Translations under genes and position numbers: made by a program
Assembly: GCA_039636775.1 (NCBI GenBank)
Contig: CP143429.1
Span: 3,038,001-3,102,000, forward strand
Direction of reading: 5' to 3'
From: Micrococcaceae bacterium Sec5.8
GTDB taxonomy: Bacteria; Actinomycetota; Actinomycetes; Actinomycetales; Micrococcaceae
DNA length: 64,000 nucleotides
Part shown: one piece after another, positions 30,330 to 39,062 of the stretch
How positions within the stretch are numbered: position 1 is the first letter of the stretch
Layout: each line of letters opens with the position of its first letter
The notes under the pieces: model-generated
Databases searched by the model: none
What the model saw: the letters and a program-made list of their open reading frames with translations, nothing else
Told to the model about the DNA's origin: nothing

Positions 30330-31439
30330 TCAGCTGGTGCTGGGCCCGAAGTCCGGGAGTTCCTTTTGCCAGAGGCCCGTGACTCCGGCTGTGGTGAACC
30401 CCAGCTGCTGGTTGACCTTGAGCAGGTACCGGTTTTCCGGCGCATTCCAGGTGTAGAGGACCCGGGCGCCCGGGAACTGCTCGGCTAGCCGTTCCATGTT
30501 TGCGACCTTGATCAGCAGGCCCAGCTTGTTCCCCCGGTGCTGGCGCAGGACCACGGTGTCATCCTGGAAGACGACATCGGGCCTGAGGGCGAGGACGCTG
30601 ATCGTCGTCAGTCCAACGAGCTCGCCGGTGGCGATCTCCTCGACGGCGGTGACCACCGTCCGGCGGCCCTGCGCGATGGCGACCTCTTCCGCCTCGCGGA
30701 GTATGCCGCCGTCGAACACCATATCCGTGTCATCGGCCCCCGGCACGCCGTCTTCGCCCGCACTGTTTTCGAGCTTCACGACGGCCTCAAGCCATTGATC
30801 CGGGCACTGATCTGTCCAGTGGTGCAGGCGGTAGCGGCCTGCGTTGGCTTCCTGGGCCTCGGTGTGCAGCTCCTCCACGAGCACGCTGTCCAGGGGCAGA
30901 GTGCAGGCACTGAATTGTTCGATGTGCTGAAGGGTATAGCCGCTGTGGCGGGCGAATTCGACCTCCCGGCTGTTCATTGGCACGAAGCCCAGGCCGGCGC
31001 CGGGAACCAGCTGCCCGGCGCCGCTCTCACCCAGGGAGGCGCGCGAATGGTTCGTGTCAATCAGGATGGTGTGCCTGCCTTCGCCCCGGGCGAAGTGCTC
31101 GGCAGCCTCCAGCAGTCGCCTGCCCACGCCCCGCCCTTGGAATTCCGGCAGAATATCCAGGGCGAACTCCGCGAGGTCCAGGTTGTCCGCCAGAGGCAAG
31201 GCAATGTCGACGGTTCCGACGATGTCCCCGTCCACCCTGGCCACCAGAATGACCTGGCGCTCGTAAGGGTCAGCCATCTCGAGCAACTTCTCCTGCGGCG
31301 CGTACGCGAGGTCGTCACTCCCCCACGTCTGCATCCGCACCCTGCGTCCGACTTCGACCGCGGTTATGAAGTCGGCAGCGTCCGCGCCGTCCAGCGAATC
31401 GGGAATCCACAGCTGTTCTATCCGTACGTCATTTGCCAT
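30330..31439 (-). CDS. Protein with two GNAT acetyltransferase domains
   Basis: Two tandem GNAT folds. The first has the acetyl-CoA loop QGRGVGRRLL (about residue 125); the second has RGNKLGLLIK, with the ending NRYLLKVNQQLGFTTAGVTGLW typical of GNAT C-termini. The start ATG at 31437-31439 (MANDVRIEQLWIPD) is the likely one, giving 369 residues; the frame extends 26 codons upstream with Met codons at 22-23. The two-domain layout resembles mycothiol synthase, but a distinct mshD lies at 50497. Substrate unknown. It sits between rplJ and rplA, on the same strand but outside their transcripts. Confidence 0.85.
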   Translation of the reverse strand: MANDVRIEQLWIPDSLDGADAADFITAVEVGRRVRMQTWGSDDLAYAPQEKLLEMADPYERQVILVARVDGDIVGTVDIALPLADNLDLAEFALDILPEFQGRGVGRRLLEAAEHFARGEGRHTILIDTNHSRASLGESGAGQLVPGAGLGFVPMNSREVEFARHSGYTLQHIEQFSACTLPLDSVLVEELHTEAQEANAGRYRLHHWTDQCPDQWLEAVVKLENSAGEDGVPGADDTDMVFDGGILREAEEVAIAQGRRTVVTAVEEIATGELVGLTTISVLALRPDVVFQDDTVVLRQHRGNKLGLLIKVANMERLAEQFPGARVLYTWNAPENRYLLKVNQQLGFTTAGVTGLWQKELPDFGPSTS

Positions 31440-31501
31440 CACGGGCATCATCCCCAGCTGTTCTGCCATCCATGGGCGCCGGAAACCCGGCGAAAACCGG
31501 G

Positions 31502-32190
31502 CTACCACCGCCAGCATATGCCGGTTTGGGCTGCCGTTCCATCAGCATGTTCGACAAAATTTGTTCCGCCAAAAATGGGCGGCGCAACCTTTTTTGCGCT
31601 CCAGGCGGCGCTGACGGTCCACTGCCAGTCCCTGTCCCGGCCGGCGGCCCGGACGTCCAGGGCAACACTGATGGCGGGCATGTGCCCGTTTTCCGCTGCC
31701 CCGGTGCCGGGCGGCTGCCACGAGGGACGCCAAGCCGGCGCGCTGCCGGGTGTCCTCGATATGGCGCACCCGTGCTACATCACATTGCTCCGGATCGTGG
31801 CTGAGGCCGCCCGTGGGGGCATCCGCGCTCATCGGGGACATCAGCACGGGGAGCTGTCCGGCATACCGTTCCGGGCAGCGGGCGCTCCAGGTCACCAGCG
31901 CTGCAGAGGTTGTCCCGCAGTTCACAGCGGACCCAGGACCGGACTGCCACCCGGCCTTCCTGGCCCACGAAAAATAGCTGGATCCGCTGGCAGCCGTCGT
32001 CCCGCCAGAATGACAACCCGGCCTCAGGAGGCGTGGACCGGTCGAGGGTTCCCCGGGTCCGCGGTGTCAGCTCATCGCATCATTCTCCGACGTCGAGGAG
32101 GTCACCGGCGTCGAGGAGGTCCCCGCCGTCGGGAGCACCAATGCGCCCAGGCAGCTGAAGGCGTTCGATCTGCCAGGGCGCTGTCGTCAC
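31502..32190 (-). pseudogene. Decayed gene of unknown function (in-frame stop plus two frameshifts)
   Basis: GC-rich third codon positions mark minus-strand coding in three successive frames. From a GTG at 32188-32190 the frame reads MTTAPWQIERLQLPGRIGAP, meets a TGA at 32080-32082, and continues in the same frame as LSFWRDDGCQRIQLFFVGQE and so on. Around 31830-31850 the signal moves to a second frame (QLPVLMSPMSADAPTGGL). Near 31690 it moves to a third, ending WQWTVSAAWSAKKVAPPIF and a stop at 31502-31504. I do not recognise the family. Intact relatives would settle whether this is one broken gene. Confidence 0.5.
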
Positions 32191-32216
32191 CGGGACAGCG
32201 TATCCGGGGCCGGAAC

Positions 32217-32255
32217 GCAGGAAAGACCGCCCCGCGAATGCGGGACGGTCTTTCC
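32217..32255 (-). terminator. Intrinsic terminator after rplA
   Basis: A 15-bp stem with one G-U pair (32221-32235 with 32240-32254, GAAT loop); the minus-strand 3' side ends in GGTCTTTCC. It follows the rplA stop by 40 bp. Confidence 0.85.
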
Positions 32256-32294
32256 AACTACCTGGTGCTGCTGCCGACTGAACGGCGGCTGCGA

Positions 32295-33002
32295 TTAGAC
32301 CTCGGTCAGGACCTTGGTGACGTTGGGGTCAACCGAGATGCCCGGGCCGAACGTGGTGGCAACGGTGGCCTTCTGGATGTACCGGCCCTTGGAAGCGGAC
32401 GGCTTGAGGCGAAGAACCTCTTCCAGGGCGGCGGCGTAGTTCTCCGCCAGCTTGAGGGCGTCGAAGGAAACCTTGCCAATGATGAAGTGCAGGTTGGAGT
32501 GCTTGTCGACGCGGAAGTCGATCTTGCCGCCCTTGATGTCGTTGACGGCCTTGGTGACATCAGCGGTCACGGTACCGGTCTTCGGGTTCGGCATCAGGTT
32601 ACGCGGACCCAGGACCTTGCCAAGACGGCCAACCTTACCCATGAGGTCAGGGGTCGCGACGGCGGCGTCGAAGTCGGTCCAGCCGGCGGCGATCTTCTCG
32701 ATCAGGTCATCGGAACCAACGAAGTCGGCGCCGGCAGCAATTGCTGCCTCAGCCTTGTCGCCCGTTGCGAAAACGAGAACGCGGGCGGTCTTACCGGTGC
32801 CGTGGGGCAGGATAACGGTGCCGCGGACCATCTGATCGGCCTTGCGGGGATCAACGCCGAGGCGGAAAGCGACCTCAACGGTGGCGTCAAACTTGGACGG
32901 GTTGGTGTCCTTGGCGAGCGTCACTGCCTCGAACGGCGCGTAGAACTTCTCCGCGTCGATCTTGGCTGCGGCTGCCTCATATGCTTTGCTGCGCTTTGCC
33001 AT
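32295..33002 (-). CDS. rplA: 50S ribosomal protein L1
   Basis: L1 forms the mobile stalk at the E site and can repress its own operon. The ATG at 33000-33002 ([20 protein letters not shown]) gives the standard 235 residues. The segments [15 protein letters not shown] and [14 protein letters not shown] are characteristic. It follows rplK by 129 bp. Confidence 0.97.
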   Translation of the reverse strand: MAKRSKAYEAAAAKIDAEKFYAPFEAVTLAKDTNPSKFDATVEVAFRLGVDPRKADQMVRGTVILPHGTGKTARVLVFATGDKAEAAIAAGADFVGSDDLIEKIAAGWTDFDAAVATPDLMGKVGRLGKVLGPRNLMPNPKTGTVTADVTKAVNDIKGGKIDFRVDKHSNLHFIIGKVSFDALKLAENYAAALEEVLRLKPSASKGRYIQKATVATTFGPGISVDPNVTKVLTEV

Positions 33003-33131
33003 GCTGCTTATTTCTCCTTGTGCAGTTGTGGTCTGCGGACCGCGCTGGGCCCTGCCACAGCCGGGATTCCTGCAAGGAACCGCCGACATTTCAATGTGTA
33101 GGTGGTGCCGGTTGCCCGGCGGGGAAGGCTA

Positions 33132-33563
33132 TTAGCCTTCGACGGTGATACCCATGGAGCGGGCGGTGCCGGCGATGATCTTCGCAGCGCCTTCAAGGCT
33201 CGTGGCGTTGAGGTCTTCCATCTTGGTGGTGGCGATCTCAATGACCTGGGCCTGGGTCAGCTTGGCGACCTTGACGGTGTGCGGGGTCGGTGAACCCTTG
33301 GCCACGCCTGCAGCCTTCTTGATCAGTTCCGCGGCCGGCGGCGTCTTGGTGATGAACGTGAATGAACGGTCCTCGTAGACCGTGATTTCAACCGGAATAA
33401 CGTTGCCGCGCTGGGCTTCCGTCGCAGCGTTGTACGCCTTGCAGAATTCCATGATGTTGACACCGTGCTGGCCAAGCGCAGGACCGATCGGCGGGGCCGG
33501 GTTAGCGGCACCTGCCTGGATCTGCAGCTTGATGAGGCCGGTGACCTTCTTCTTGGGAGCCAA
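33132..33563 (-). CDS. rplK: 50S ribosomal protein L11
   Basis: L11 shapes the GTPase-associated centre and is needed for RelA-type stringent signalling. It has 143 residues, with the proline-rich hinge [20 protein letters not shown] and the C-terminal rRNA-binding domain ending [12 protein letters not shown]. First gene of the rplKA pair, 129 bp after nusG. Confidence 0.98.
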
Positions 33564-33692
33564 TGTAGGGTCCTTCTCTCAATTACTTCCTGGGACACAG
33601 GAGCGTGCCTCAGGTTCTTGGCCGCCATGGCGAGGCGACCGGCCGCCCCTGGCTGCTAAAGCAGGCAGCCCGGAGCGAATTCTGTGGGGAAA

Positions 33693-34571
33693 CTAGATCT
33701 TGCTGACCTGGTTGAAGGCCAGCGTGACCGGGGTTTCGCGCTCGAAGATGGACACCAGCACCACGAGGGTCTGGGAATCAACCTTGATCTCGGAGATCGT
33801 GGCCGGGAGGGTTTCGAACGGACCCTCCTTGACGATGACCGACTCGCCAACCTCGAAGTCGACGTCGATCTGCGCGGCAGCGTGCTTGACCGGCTTGCCC
33901 TTCTCGGCCTGCTCTTCTTCGAAGACCGGGGCGAGCATGGAGAAGACCTCATCAAGGCGCAGCGGTACCGGGTTGTGGGCGTTGCCCACGAAGCCGGTGA
34001 CACCAGGGGTGTGGCGGACCGCGCCCCAGGAGGCATCCGTCAGGTCCATGCGGACCAGAACGTAACCGGGAATGCGGACGCGGTTGATGACCTTGCGCTG
34101 AGCGTTCTTGATCTCAACGACTTCTTCCATCGGAACCTGGATTTCGAAGATGTAATCTTCCATGTCCAGGGTCTGGATGCGGGTTTCCAGATTGGCTTTG
34201 ACCCGGTTTTCGTAGCCGGCGTAGGAGTGGATGACGTACCAGTCACCCTCCTGGCGGCGCAGCTTGGCTTTGAACTCGTCAGCCGGATCCACCTCAGCGG
34301 CAGCGGCGGCGGCGGCCAGCGCGTCGTCCGATCCGGCTTCTTCTTCGCCTGCCGGTTCGTCGCCGGCTACTGCGGCGTCAGAGTCCGCTTCGGCCGACTC
34401 ATCTGCCGCGGCCTCTTCTTCTGCGTCGGCTTCGGCCGTTTGAGCGGCCTCGTCAGCGACGTCGGATGCGGGCGCAGCGGATACGGCCTCGGACAGCTCC
34501 CCGGTTTCCACCGCGGCGTCCTGGCTCTTATCCAGCTCAGTCTCAGTTACCTCGAGCTCCTGCTCAGACAC
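33693..34571 (-). CDS. nusG: Transcription termination/antitermination factor NusG with long acidic N-terminus
   Basis: NusG binds RNA polymerase and couples it to Rho or the ribosome (S10). I chose the GTG at 34569-34571 ([15 protein letters not shown]), which has AGGAG five bases upstream, giving 292 residues; an ATG ten codons earlier lacks such a site. The NGN domain starts only at about residue 110 ([20 protein letters not shown]) and the KOW domain is at the C-terminus ([21 protein letters not shown]). The first 110 residues are an Ala/Glu/Asp-rich disordered extension, as in other actinobacterial NusG proteins. Follows secE. Confidence 0.96.
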   Translation of the reverse strand: MSEQELEVTETELDKSQDAAVETGELSEAVSAAPASDVADEAAQTAEADAEEEAAADESAEADSDAAVAGDEPAGEEEAGSDDALAAAAAAAEVDPADEFKAKLRRQEGDWYVIHSYAGYENRVKANLETRIQTLDMEDYIFEIQVPMEEVVEIKNAQRKVINRVRIPGYVLVRMDLTDASWGAVRHTPGVTGFVGNAHNPVPLRLDEVFSMLAPVFEEEQAEKGKPVKHAAAQIDVDFEVGESVIVKEGPFETLPATISEIKVDSQTLVVLVSIFERETPVTLAFNQVSKI

Positions 34572-34686
34572 TTGGTCTCCTGCTTCCTCATTGCCTAACA
34601 TGCCTATTTAAATGACTCAATTCCGCACACCCCGCGGCACCGCCGGAATCCCGGGGGTTGTCCACGCAGTCTGCGGACCGGTCGCC

Positions 34687-34971
34687 TTAGCGGTCGGAGG
34701 GGCCCGTGCCGCCGAAGACCCAGCCCACGCCGACCCCGAAAGCCAGATCCAGCACGGTGACGATGAGCATCATGATGACGACGAACACCAGCACCACGAG
34801 CGTGTAGTTGATCAGTTCTTTGCGGGTGGGTGCAACGACCTTCTTCAGCTCGCCGATCACCTGGCGGACGAAAAGCGCGATACGAGCGAAGAAGCCTGCC
34901 TTGGGGGCATTCTTGGCGGGGCGGCCACTGGAGCTGCTTGCAGCCGTTTCGGTCACCTGGATCTCACTCAT
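34687..34971 (-). CDS. secE: Preprotein translocase subunit SecE
   Basis: Small clamp subunit of the SecYEG channel. I chose the ATG at 34969-34971 (MSEIQVTETAASSSSG), giving 94 residues; an ATG 13 codons upstream is also possible since neither has a strong ribosome site. Single C-terminal transmembrane helix (LINYTLVVLVFVVIMMLIV) preceded by the conserved amphipathic region VIGELKKVVAPTRKEL. Lies between tRNA-Trp and nusG. Confidence 0.94.
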   Translation of the reverse strand: MSEIQVTETAASSSSGRPAKNAPKAGFFARIALFVRQVIGELKKVVAPTRKELINYTLVVLVFVVIMMLIVTVLDLAFGVGVGWVFGGTGPSDR

Positions 34972-35050
34972 CCTCGCAATGTCGGATTTCCCGGCTCTGA
35001 ACTGAACCATGGTTGCTGCGCTTGTTCCGGAGAAACCGGAACAGCTTGCG

Positions 35051-35123
35051 CAGGGCAGACAGGACTCGAACCTGCAACCTGCGGTTTTGGAGACCGCTGC
35101 GCTACCAATTGCGCCACTACCCT
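35051..35123 (-). tRNA. tRNA-Trp (anticodon CCA)
   Basis: The 73-nt minus-strand sequence folds as a cloverleaf: acceptor AGGGTAG/CTGCCCT, D-arm GCGC/GCGC, anticodon stem GCGGT/ACCGC with loop CTCCAAA, and T-arm with GTTCGAGTC. The discriminator is G and the 3' CCA is not encoded. Upstream of secE, the usual place in actinobacteria. Confidence 0.97.
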
Positions 35124-35466
35124 ATGGTTCGAAAACCCGCCGCGGCCGGCATCCCAGACTTTCCTGAGGCGCAGACCATCATCGTGTTTTCAACACCGGA
35201 GAACCAGTCTACGCAACAACTGCGGCTACGTCGAACCGGCCCCTCCAGGGCGCGCGAGGCCCCCGGAATTCCCGGGCAGGTACCGAACTAATACCGGGAA
35301 GTCCGGGTGTGGGGCGGGCCGGACTGCTGGCCGCCGAAGGACCTCGCGGCGAGGCAGTCACATTTTGCCTGCCGGCACCGCAGTCGATCCGGTGAACGGC
35401 TTAGAGTAGATTCTGTCGAATCCCCACCAACAGCCACTGAGGCTGCTAGCGAAGAATGGACCCGCG
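35124..35466. other. Divergent region between tRNA-Trp and the aminotransferase
   Basis: No gene. It must hold the tRNA-Trp-secE promoter (minus) and the aminotransferase promoter (plus). A TAGATT box near 35405-35410 is a weak -10 candidate for the latter. Confidence 0.45.
35206..35235 (-). promoter_or_regulatory. Candidate tRNA-Trp/secE promoter
   Basis: TAGACT (35206-35211) and TTCGAC (35230-35235) on the minus strand, 18-bp spacer, about 80 bp upstream of the tRNA 5' end. Confidence 0.35.
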
Positions 35467-36684
35467 ATGCCTGCCGCCCGCATTTCACAGCGAATTTCCG
35501 CTATTGCCGAATCCGCCACGTTGGCTGTCGATGCCAAGGCAAAGGCGCTGAAGGCGGCCGGCCGGCCGGTTATTGGCTTCGGCGCCGGCGAGCCGGACTT
35601 CCCGACCCCCGATTACATCGTGCAGGCAGCCATCGCCGCCGCGACGCAGCCCAAGTACCACCGGTATTCCCCGGCCGGCGGCCTGCCTGAGCTGAAGCAG
35701 GCAATCGCCGAGAAAACATTCCGCGACTCCGGTTACCGGGCCGACGCAGCTCAGGTGCTCGTCACCAATGGCGGCAAGCAGGCCGTGTACAACACCTTCG
35801 CCACACTGTTGGATCCGGGCGACGAGGTCATTGTCCCGACGCCGTTCTGGACCACCTACCCGGAGGCCATCCGCCTCGCGGGCGGCGTGCCGGTCGAGGT
35901 GTTCGCCGGACCGGAACAGGGGTACCTGGTGACGGTCCAGCAGCTCGAAGCCGCGCTCACGGACCGCACCAAGATCCTCCTTTTTGTCTCCCCCTCCAAC
36001 CCCACCGGCGCGGTGTACTCCCCGGAGCAGGTCCGCGAGATCGGCCAGTGGGCGGCAGCCAGGGGCCTGTGGGTGGTTACGGATGAGATCTACGAGCACC
36101 TGACTTATGACGGGGTGCCGTTCACCTCGATCGCCACGGCCGTTCCGGAGCTCGGTGACAAGGTGGTCATCCTCAACGGTGTGGCGAAGACCTATGCGAT
36201 GACCGGCTGGCGTGTGGGCTGGATGATCGGCCCGGCCGATGTCATCAAGGCCGCCACGAACCTGCAGTCGCACGCCACCTCCAATGTCTCGAACATTCCG
36301 CAGATGGCGGCCCTCGCTGCGGTCTCGGGCCCCCTGACCGCCGTCGATGAGATGAAGCTCGCTTTCGACCGGCGCCGGAAAGCCATCGTGGCCGGGCTGA
36401 ACGCAATCGAGGGTGTGGAATGCCCGACGCCGACGGGCGCCTTCTACGTCTACGCCGACGTCCGCGCCCTCCTTGGGAAGGAGTTTCCCTCCGCGAACGG
36501 GCCTGTCCGGCCGTCGACGTCCGCGGAGCTGGCTGCCCTGATCCTTGATGAAGTCGAGGTGGCTGTAGTTCCGGGTGAGGCTTTCGGCCCGTCCGGCTAT
36601 CTGCGCCTCTCCTATGCCCTGGGCGACGATGACCTCGCAACCGGCGTCGCGCGCCTGCAGGACTTCCTCGGCGAGGCCAAGTAA
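35467..36684 (+). CDS. aspC: Aspartate-type PLP aminotransferase (class I)
   Basis: Transfers the amino group between aspartate or a similar amino acid and 2-oxoglutarate. The 405-residue fold-type I enzyme has [13 protein letters not shown] near the N-terminus, the substrate-binding [27 protein letters not shown], the PLP-binding Lys241 in [16 protein letters not shown], and the C-terminal Arg in GYLRLSYA. In other actinobacteria the secE neighbour is annotated as aspC, which supports the name, but substrate is not proven. Confidence 0.9.
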   Translation: MPAARISQRISAIAESATLAVDAKAKALKAAGRPVIGFGAGEPDFPTPDYIVQAAIAAATQPKYHRYSPAGGLPELKQAIAEKTFRDSGYRADAAQVLVTNGGKQAVYNTFATLLDPGDEVIVPTPFWTTYPEAIRLAGGVPVEVFAGPEQGYLVTVQQLEAALTDRTKILLFVSPSNPTGAVYSPEQVREIGQWAAARGLWVVTDEIYEHLTYDGVPFTSIATAVPELGDKVVILNGVAKTYAMTGWRVGWMIGPADVIKAATNLQSHATSNVSNIPQMAALAAVSGPLTAVDEMKLAFDRRRKAIVAGLNAIEGVECPTPTGAFYVYADVRALLGKEFPSANGPVRPSTSAELAALILDEVEVAVVPGEAFGPSGYLRLSYALGDDDLATGVARLQDFLGEAK

Positions 36685-36715
36685 CGACCCGCCCGCAGGT
36701 TTCGCAACGCGGAGA

Positions 36716-36821
36716 CGAACGCTCCGCACTTTTGCCGCACGAAACCCGAGCGCTCCCGCAGCCGTCGCCTGCTGCTGCGGGAGCGTCCGCCGGATAGCCG
36801 GCGGAAGTGCGGGAGCGTCGG
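36716..36821. repeat. Nested palindromic element between aspC and the response regulator gene
   Basis: The core CGCTCC(C)GCA appears twice forward (about 36719 and 36751) and twice inverted (about 36775 and 36808). Inner arms 36751-36762/36774-36785 pair perfectly (12 bp), a second hairpin (36786-36793/36798-36805) is perfect (8 bp), and the outer arms (36716-36736/36799-36821) are near-complementary. It lies between convergent genes and ends in GGTTTTGG, so it may act as a two-way terminator; the shape also resembles repetitive extragenic palindromes. Confidence 0.7.
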
Positions 36822-36839
36822 TTTTGGTGGCGTCCCGGG

Positions 36840-37514
36840 TCAGAGGAGCCTGCGTTCGGCGGCCCAGCGGGTAAGTTCGTGGCGGCTGGAGAGCTGGAGC
36901 TTGCGTAAGACCGCGGAGACATGTGTCTCGACCGTCTTAATGGAAATGAAGAGCCCCTTGGCGACTTCCTTGTAGCTGTAGCCGCGCGCGATGAGCCGCA
37001 TCACCTCCAGTTCCCGGACGGACAGCCTGTCCAGTTCGTCGTCGGCAATGTCGGCCGGGGCGGTCCCGAAGGCATCCAGGACGAACCCTGCCAGCCGGGG
37101 CGAAAAGACAGCGTCCCCGCCGGCCACCCGGCGGACGGCGTCGGAAATCCCGGCGCCGGAGATGGTTTTTGTGACATAGCCGCGGGCCCCGGCGCGGATA
37201 ACCGAGACAACGTCCTCGGCCGCGTCCGAGACGCTCAAGGCAAGGAACCGGGTGCTGCCCATCAAGGGCGCCGAACTGGCGAGCACCTCGCGTCCTCCAC
37301 CGCCCAGCCCGCCGGGCAAGTGGACATCGAGGAGCACGACGTCGGGCCGTACCGCTGCGATCACGGCAAGGGCCTCTTCCACCGTCCCGGCCTCCCCCGC
37401 GACCTCGATGGCCGGGTCCAGGTCGGCTTTCAGACCCGAGCGGAAGATCGCATGGTCATCCACGATCACCACGCGGATGACGGGCGGGGCAGCCTCCGCT
37501 TCGGCGTTGGTCAC
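36840..37514 (-). CDS. LuxR/NarL-type response regulator
   Basis: DNA-binding output of a two-component system. Receiver domain (residues about 13-135) with the acidic pair VDDH and phospho-acceptor Asp63 in VVLLDVHLP; C-terminal LuxR helix-turn-helix LSVRELEVMRLIARGYSYKE followed by TVETHVSAVLRKL. 224 residues. Its start overlaps the stop of the histidine kinase gene by 4 bp, so the pair is coupled and almost certainly cognate. Confidence 0.95.
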   Translation of the reverse strand: MTNAEAEAAPPVIRVVIVDDHAIFRSGLKADLDPAIEVAGEAGTVEEALAVIAAVRPDVVLLDVHLPGGLGGGGREVLASSAPLMGSTRFLALSVSDAAEDVVSVIRAGARGYVTKTISGAGISDAVRRVAGGDAVFSPRLAGFVLDAFGTAPADIADDELDRLSVRELEVMRLIARGYSYKEVAKGLFISIKTVETHVSAVLRKLQLSSRHELTRWAAERRLL

Positions 37515-38938
37515 AATGTTGCCTCTCGATTGCTGTTGTTGTTGGCGGCGGCGCCGATGGATGGTCCGGCCGAGAGCGGCAGCCTCAGCCGGACCTCGGT
37601 GCCCTCCGGGCTGCTGCTGATGCCGGCGGTACCGCCGTGGCGTTTCATCCGGCCCATAATGGATTCCCGGATTCCCAGCCTGTCAGTCGGGACAGCGTCC
37701 GGGTCGAAGCCGGGGCCGCGGTCCTTGACGAAGACCTCGGCCGCACCATCGGTGACTTCCAGGTACACCGACACGGCGCCCCCGCCGTGGCGGGCCGCGT
37801 TCAGCATCGCCTCACGCGCGGCCTGCACGAGCGCCTCCAGGCTTTCAGTCATGGCACAGTCACCCACGGCCACCACCTCCACCGCGTTGCCCAGGGTGTC
37901 CTCCACTTCTGCAGCTGCAGCTTTGACGCCCTCGGACAATTGACCCGCGTCCTTGCCCGGATCCCGGTACAGCCAGCCGCGCAACTCGCGCTCCTGGGCG
38001 CGGGCGAGGCGGACGACGTCGGTCTCGTTGCCGGCGCGCCGCTGGATCAGTGCAAGTGTCTGCAGTACGGAGTCGTGGAGGTGCGCGGCGATCTCGGCGC
38101 GTTCGGTGGCACGGACCCGGCCGGCGCGTTCTGTTTCCAGATCGCGCCAGAACTTCAGCCCCCAGGGCAGCAGGACCAGGGCCACTCCGCCCAGCACTGC
38201 CACCGAGGCCAGCAACGCAAGCCAGGTCTGTTCCCAGGAACCGGAGCCGGACACCATGAGCAGGACCCCGGTCACCACCAGGGCCAGTCCGGCGGCCAGC
38301 CTGGCCCAGCCGCCGGCCTGGTCCGCCTTCGTGCGGTCCACAAGGCCAGCCCGCCGTGTCTCGTCCAACTGCATCCACGCGATTGCGGCGCCACCCAGGA
38401 TGGCCGCAACAGGGATCAAGGTGCCGAGGGGAACCTCCACGCCGAGCAGGCGGGCGATCAGGATGCCGGCGGCCAGCAGCAGGCCCGCCCCGAGGAGGAT
38501 CTCCTTGCCGTAACGCATGGCGGTGACCCGTCCCTGCCAGGAATTGGCGGACGGGTTGCCTCCCACGGCGGTGGTGGGTCCCGCTGCTGGACTTCCCGCC
38601 GCTGCCCCTGCGGCCGCCGGCCCCGGGAAGGTTGCCGCCGTCGGGTGCCACTGACGGGAGCCGGCATTGGGTCCCGGGTACGGCTCGCTCACCGCGGGAG
38701 CGATGGGCGACGCCGGGCGGCGGGCGTTGCGTTTGGCGCTTTCGTCCGCGGTGGGGACCATAATCCACAGCCAGGCGTAGAACGCGATGCCGGCGCCGCC
38801 GGCGAGCGCCGCAATCGCCATGCCGATCCGCACCATCTTCACCGGCCAGCCCAGGTGCAGCGCGAGGCCGGCGCAGACGCCGGCGATCACCCGGTCGCCG
38901 CCGCGGACCAGCGGCGGGCGGGAAGCGGCGGTTGTCAT
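37511..38938 (-). CDS. Sensor histidine kinase with N-terminal PspC domain
   Basis: 475 residues: PspC domain at about 8-66 (RVIAGVCAGLALHLG, then a membrane helix), Pro/Ala linker to about 140, four further hydrophobic segments (about 146-260), then a HisKA_3 box with phospho-accepting His288 (AEIAAHLHDSVLQTLALIQR) and a HATPase domain (NAARHGGG N-box, DRGPGFDPD G-box). The kinase therefore carries its own envelope-sensing PspC module. Encoded before, and overlapping, the LuxR-type regulator; divergent from a PspC operon that is the probable target and signal partner. Confidence 0.93.
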   Translation of the reverse strand: MTTAASRPPLVRGGDRVIAGVCAGLALHLGWPVKMVRIGMAIAALAGGAGIAFYAWLWIMVPTADESAKRNARRPASPIAPAVSEPYPGPNAGSRQWHPTAATFPGPAAAGAAAGSPAAGPTTAVGGNPSANSWQGRVTAMRYGKEILLGAGLLLAAGILIARLLGVEVPLGTLIPVAAILGGAAIAWMQLDETRRAGLVDRTKADQAGGWARLAAGLALVVTGVLLMVSGSGSWEQTWLALLASVAVLGGVALVLLPWGLKFWRDLETERAGRVRATERAEIAAHLHDSVLQTLALIQRRAGNETDVVRLARAQERELRGWLYRDPGKDAGQLSEGVKAAAAEVEDTLGNAVEVVAVGDCAMTESLEALVQAAREAMLNAARHGGGAVSVYLEVTDGAAEVFVKDRGPGFDPDAVPTDRLGIRESIMGRMKRHGGTAGISSSPEGTEVRLRLPLSAGPSIGAAANNNSNREATL

Positions 38939-39062
38939 GCGTCAATCCAAACACGGATCAGGGCTCCCCGGAGGTGTGGCCGGCGCGAACCGGGGGCGAC
39001 TCAGGGGCGGTTCAGGGTGTTCCCCAGTAGAGCGGATCCGGAACGGGCGGGAGGATCGAAGT
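38939..39062. promoter_or_regulatory. Divergent promoter region with three TCAGGG direct repeats
   Basis: TCAGGG occurs at 38958, 39001 and 39012. The last two are spaced 11 bp, one DNA turn, as is common for response-regulator half sites. Binding by the neighbouring regulator is an inference. Confidence 0.35.

Noticed and set aside
30537..33101. Plus-strand open frame of 854 codons
   Set aside because: It is antisense to the GNAT gene, the decayed gene and rplA. The protein is low-complexity, Arg/Gly/Ala-rich and without recognisable domains; GC-rich DNA gives long shadow frames.
35485..36729. Minus-strand open frame of 414 codons
   Set aside because: Antisense to the aminotransferase, which has all class I motifs.
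36716..36821. Possible CRISPR-like repeat array
   Set aside because: Copies are inverted relative to each other and irregularly spaced, with no cas genes nearby; it is a nested palindrome.
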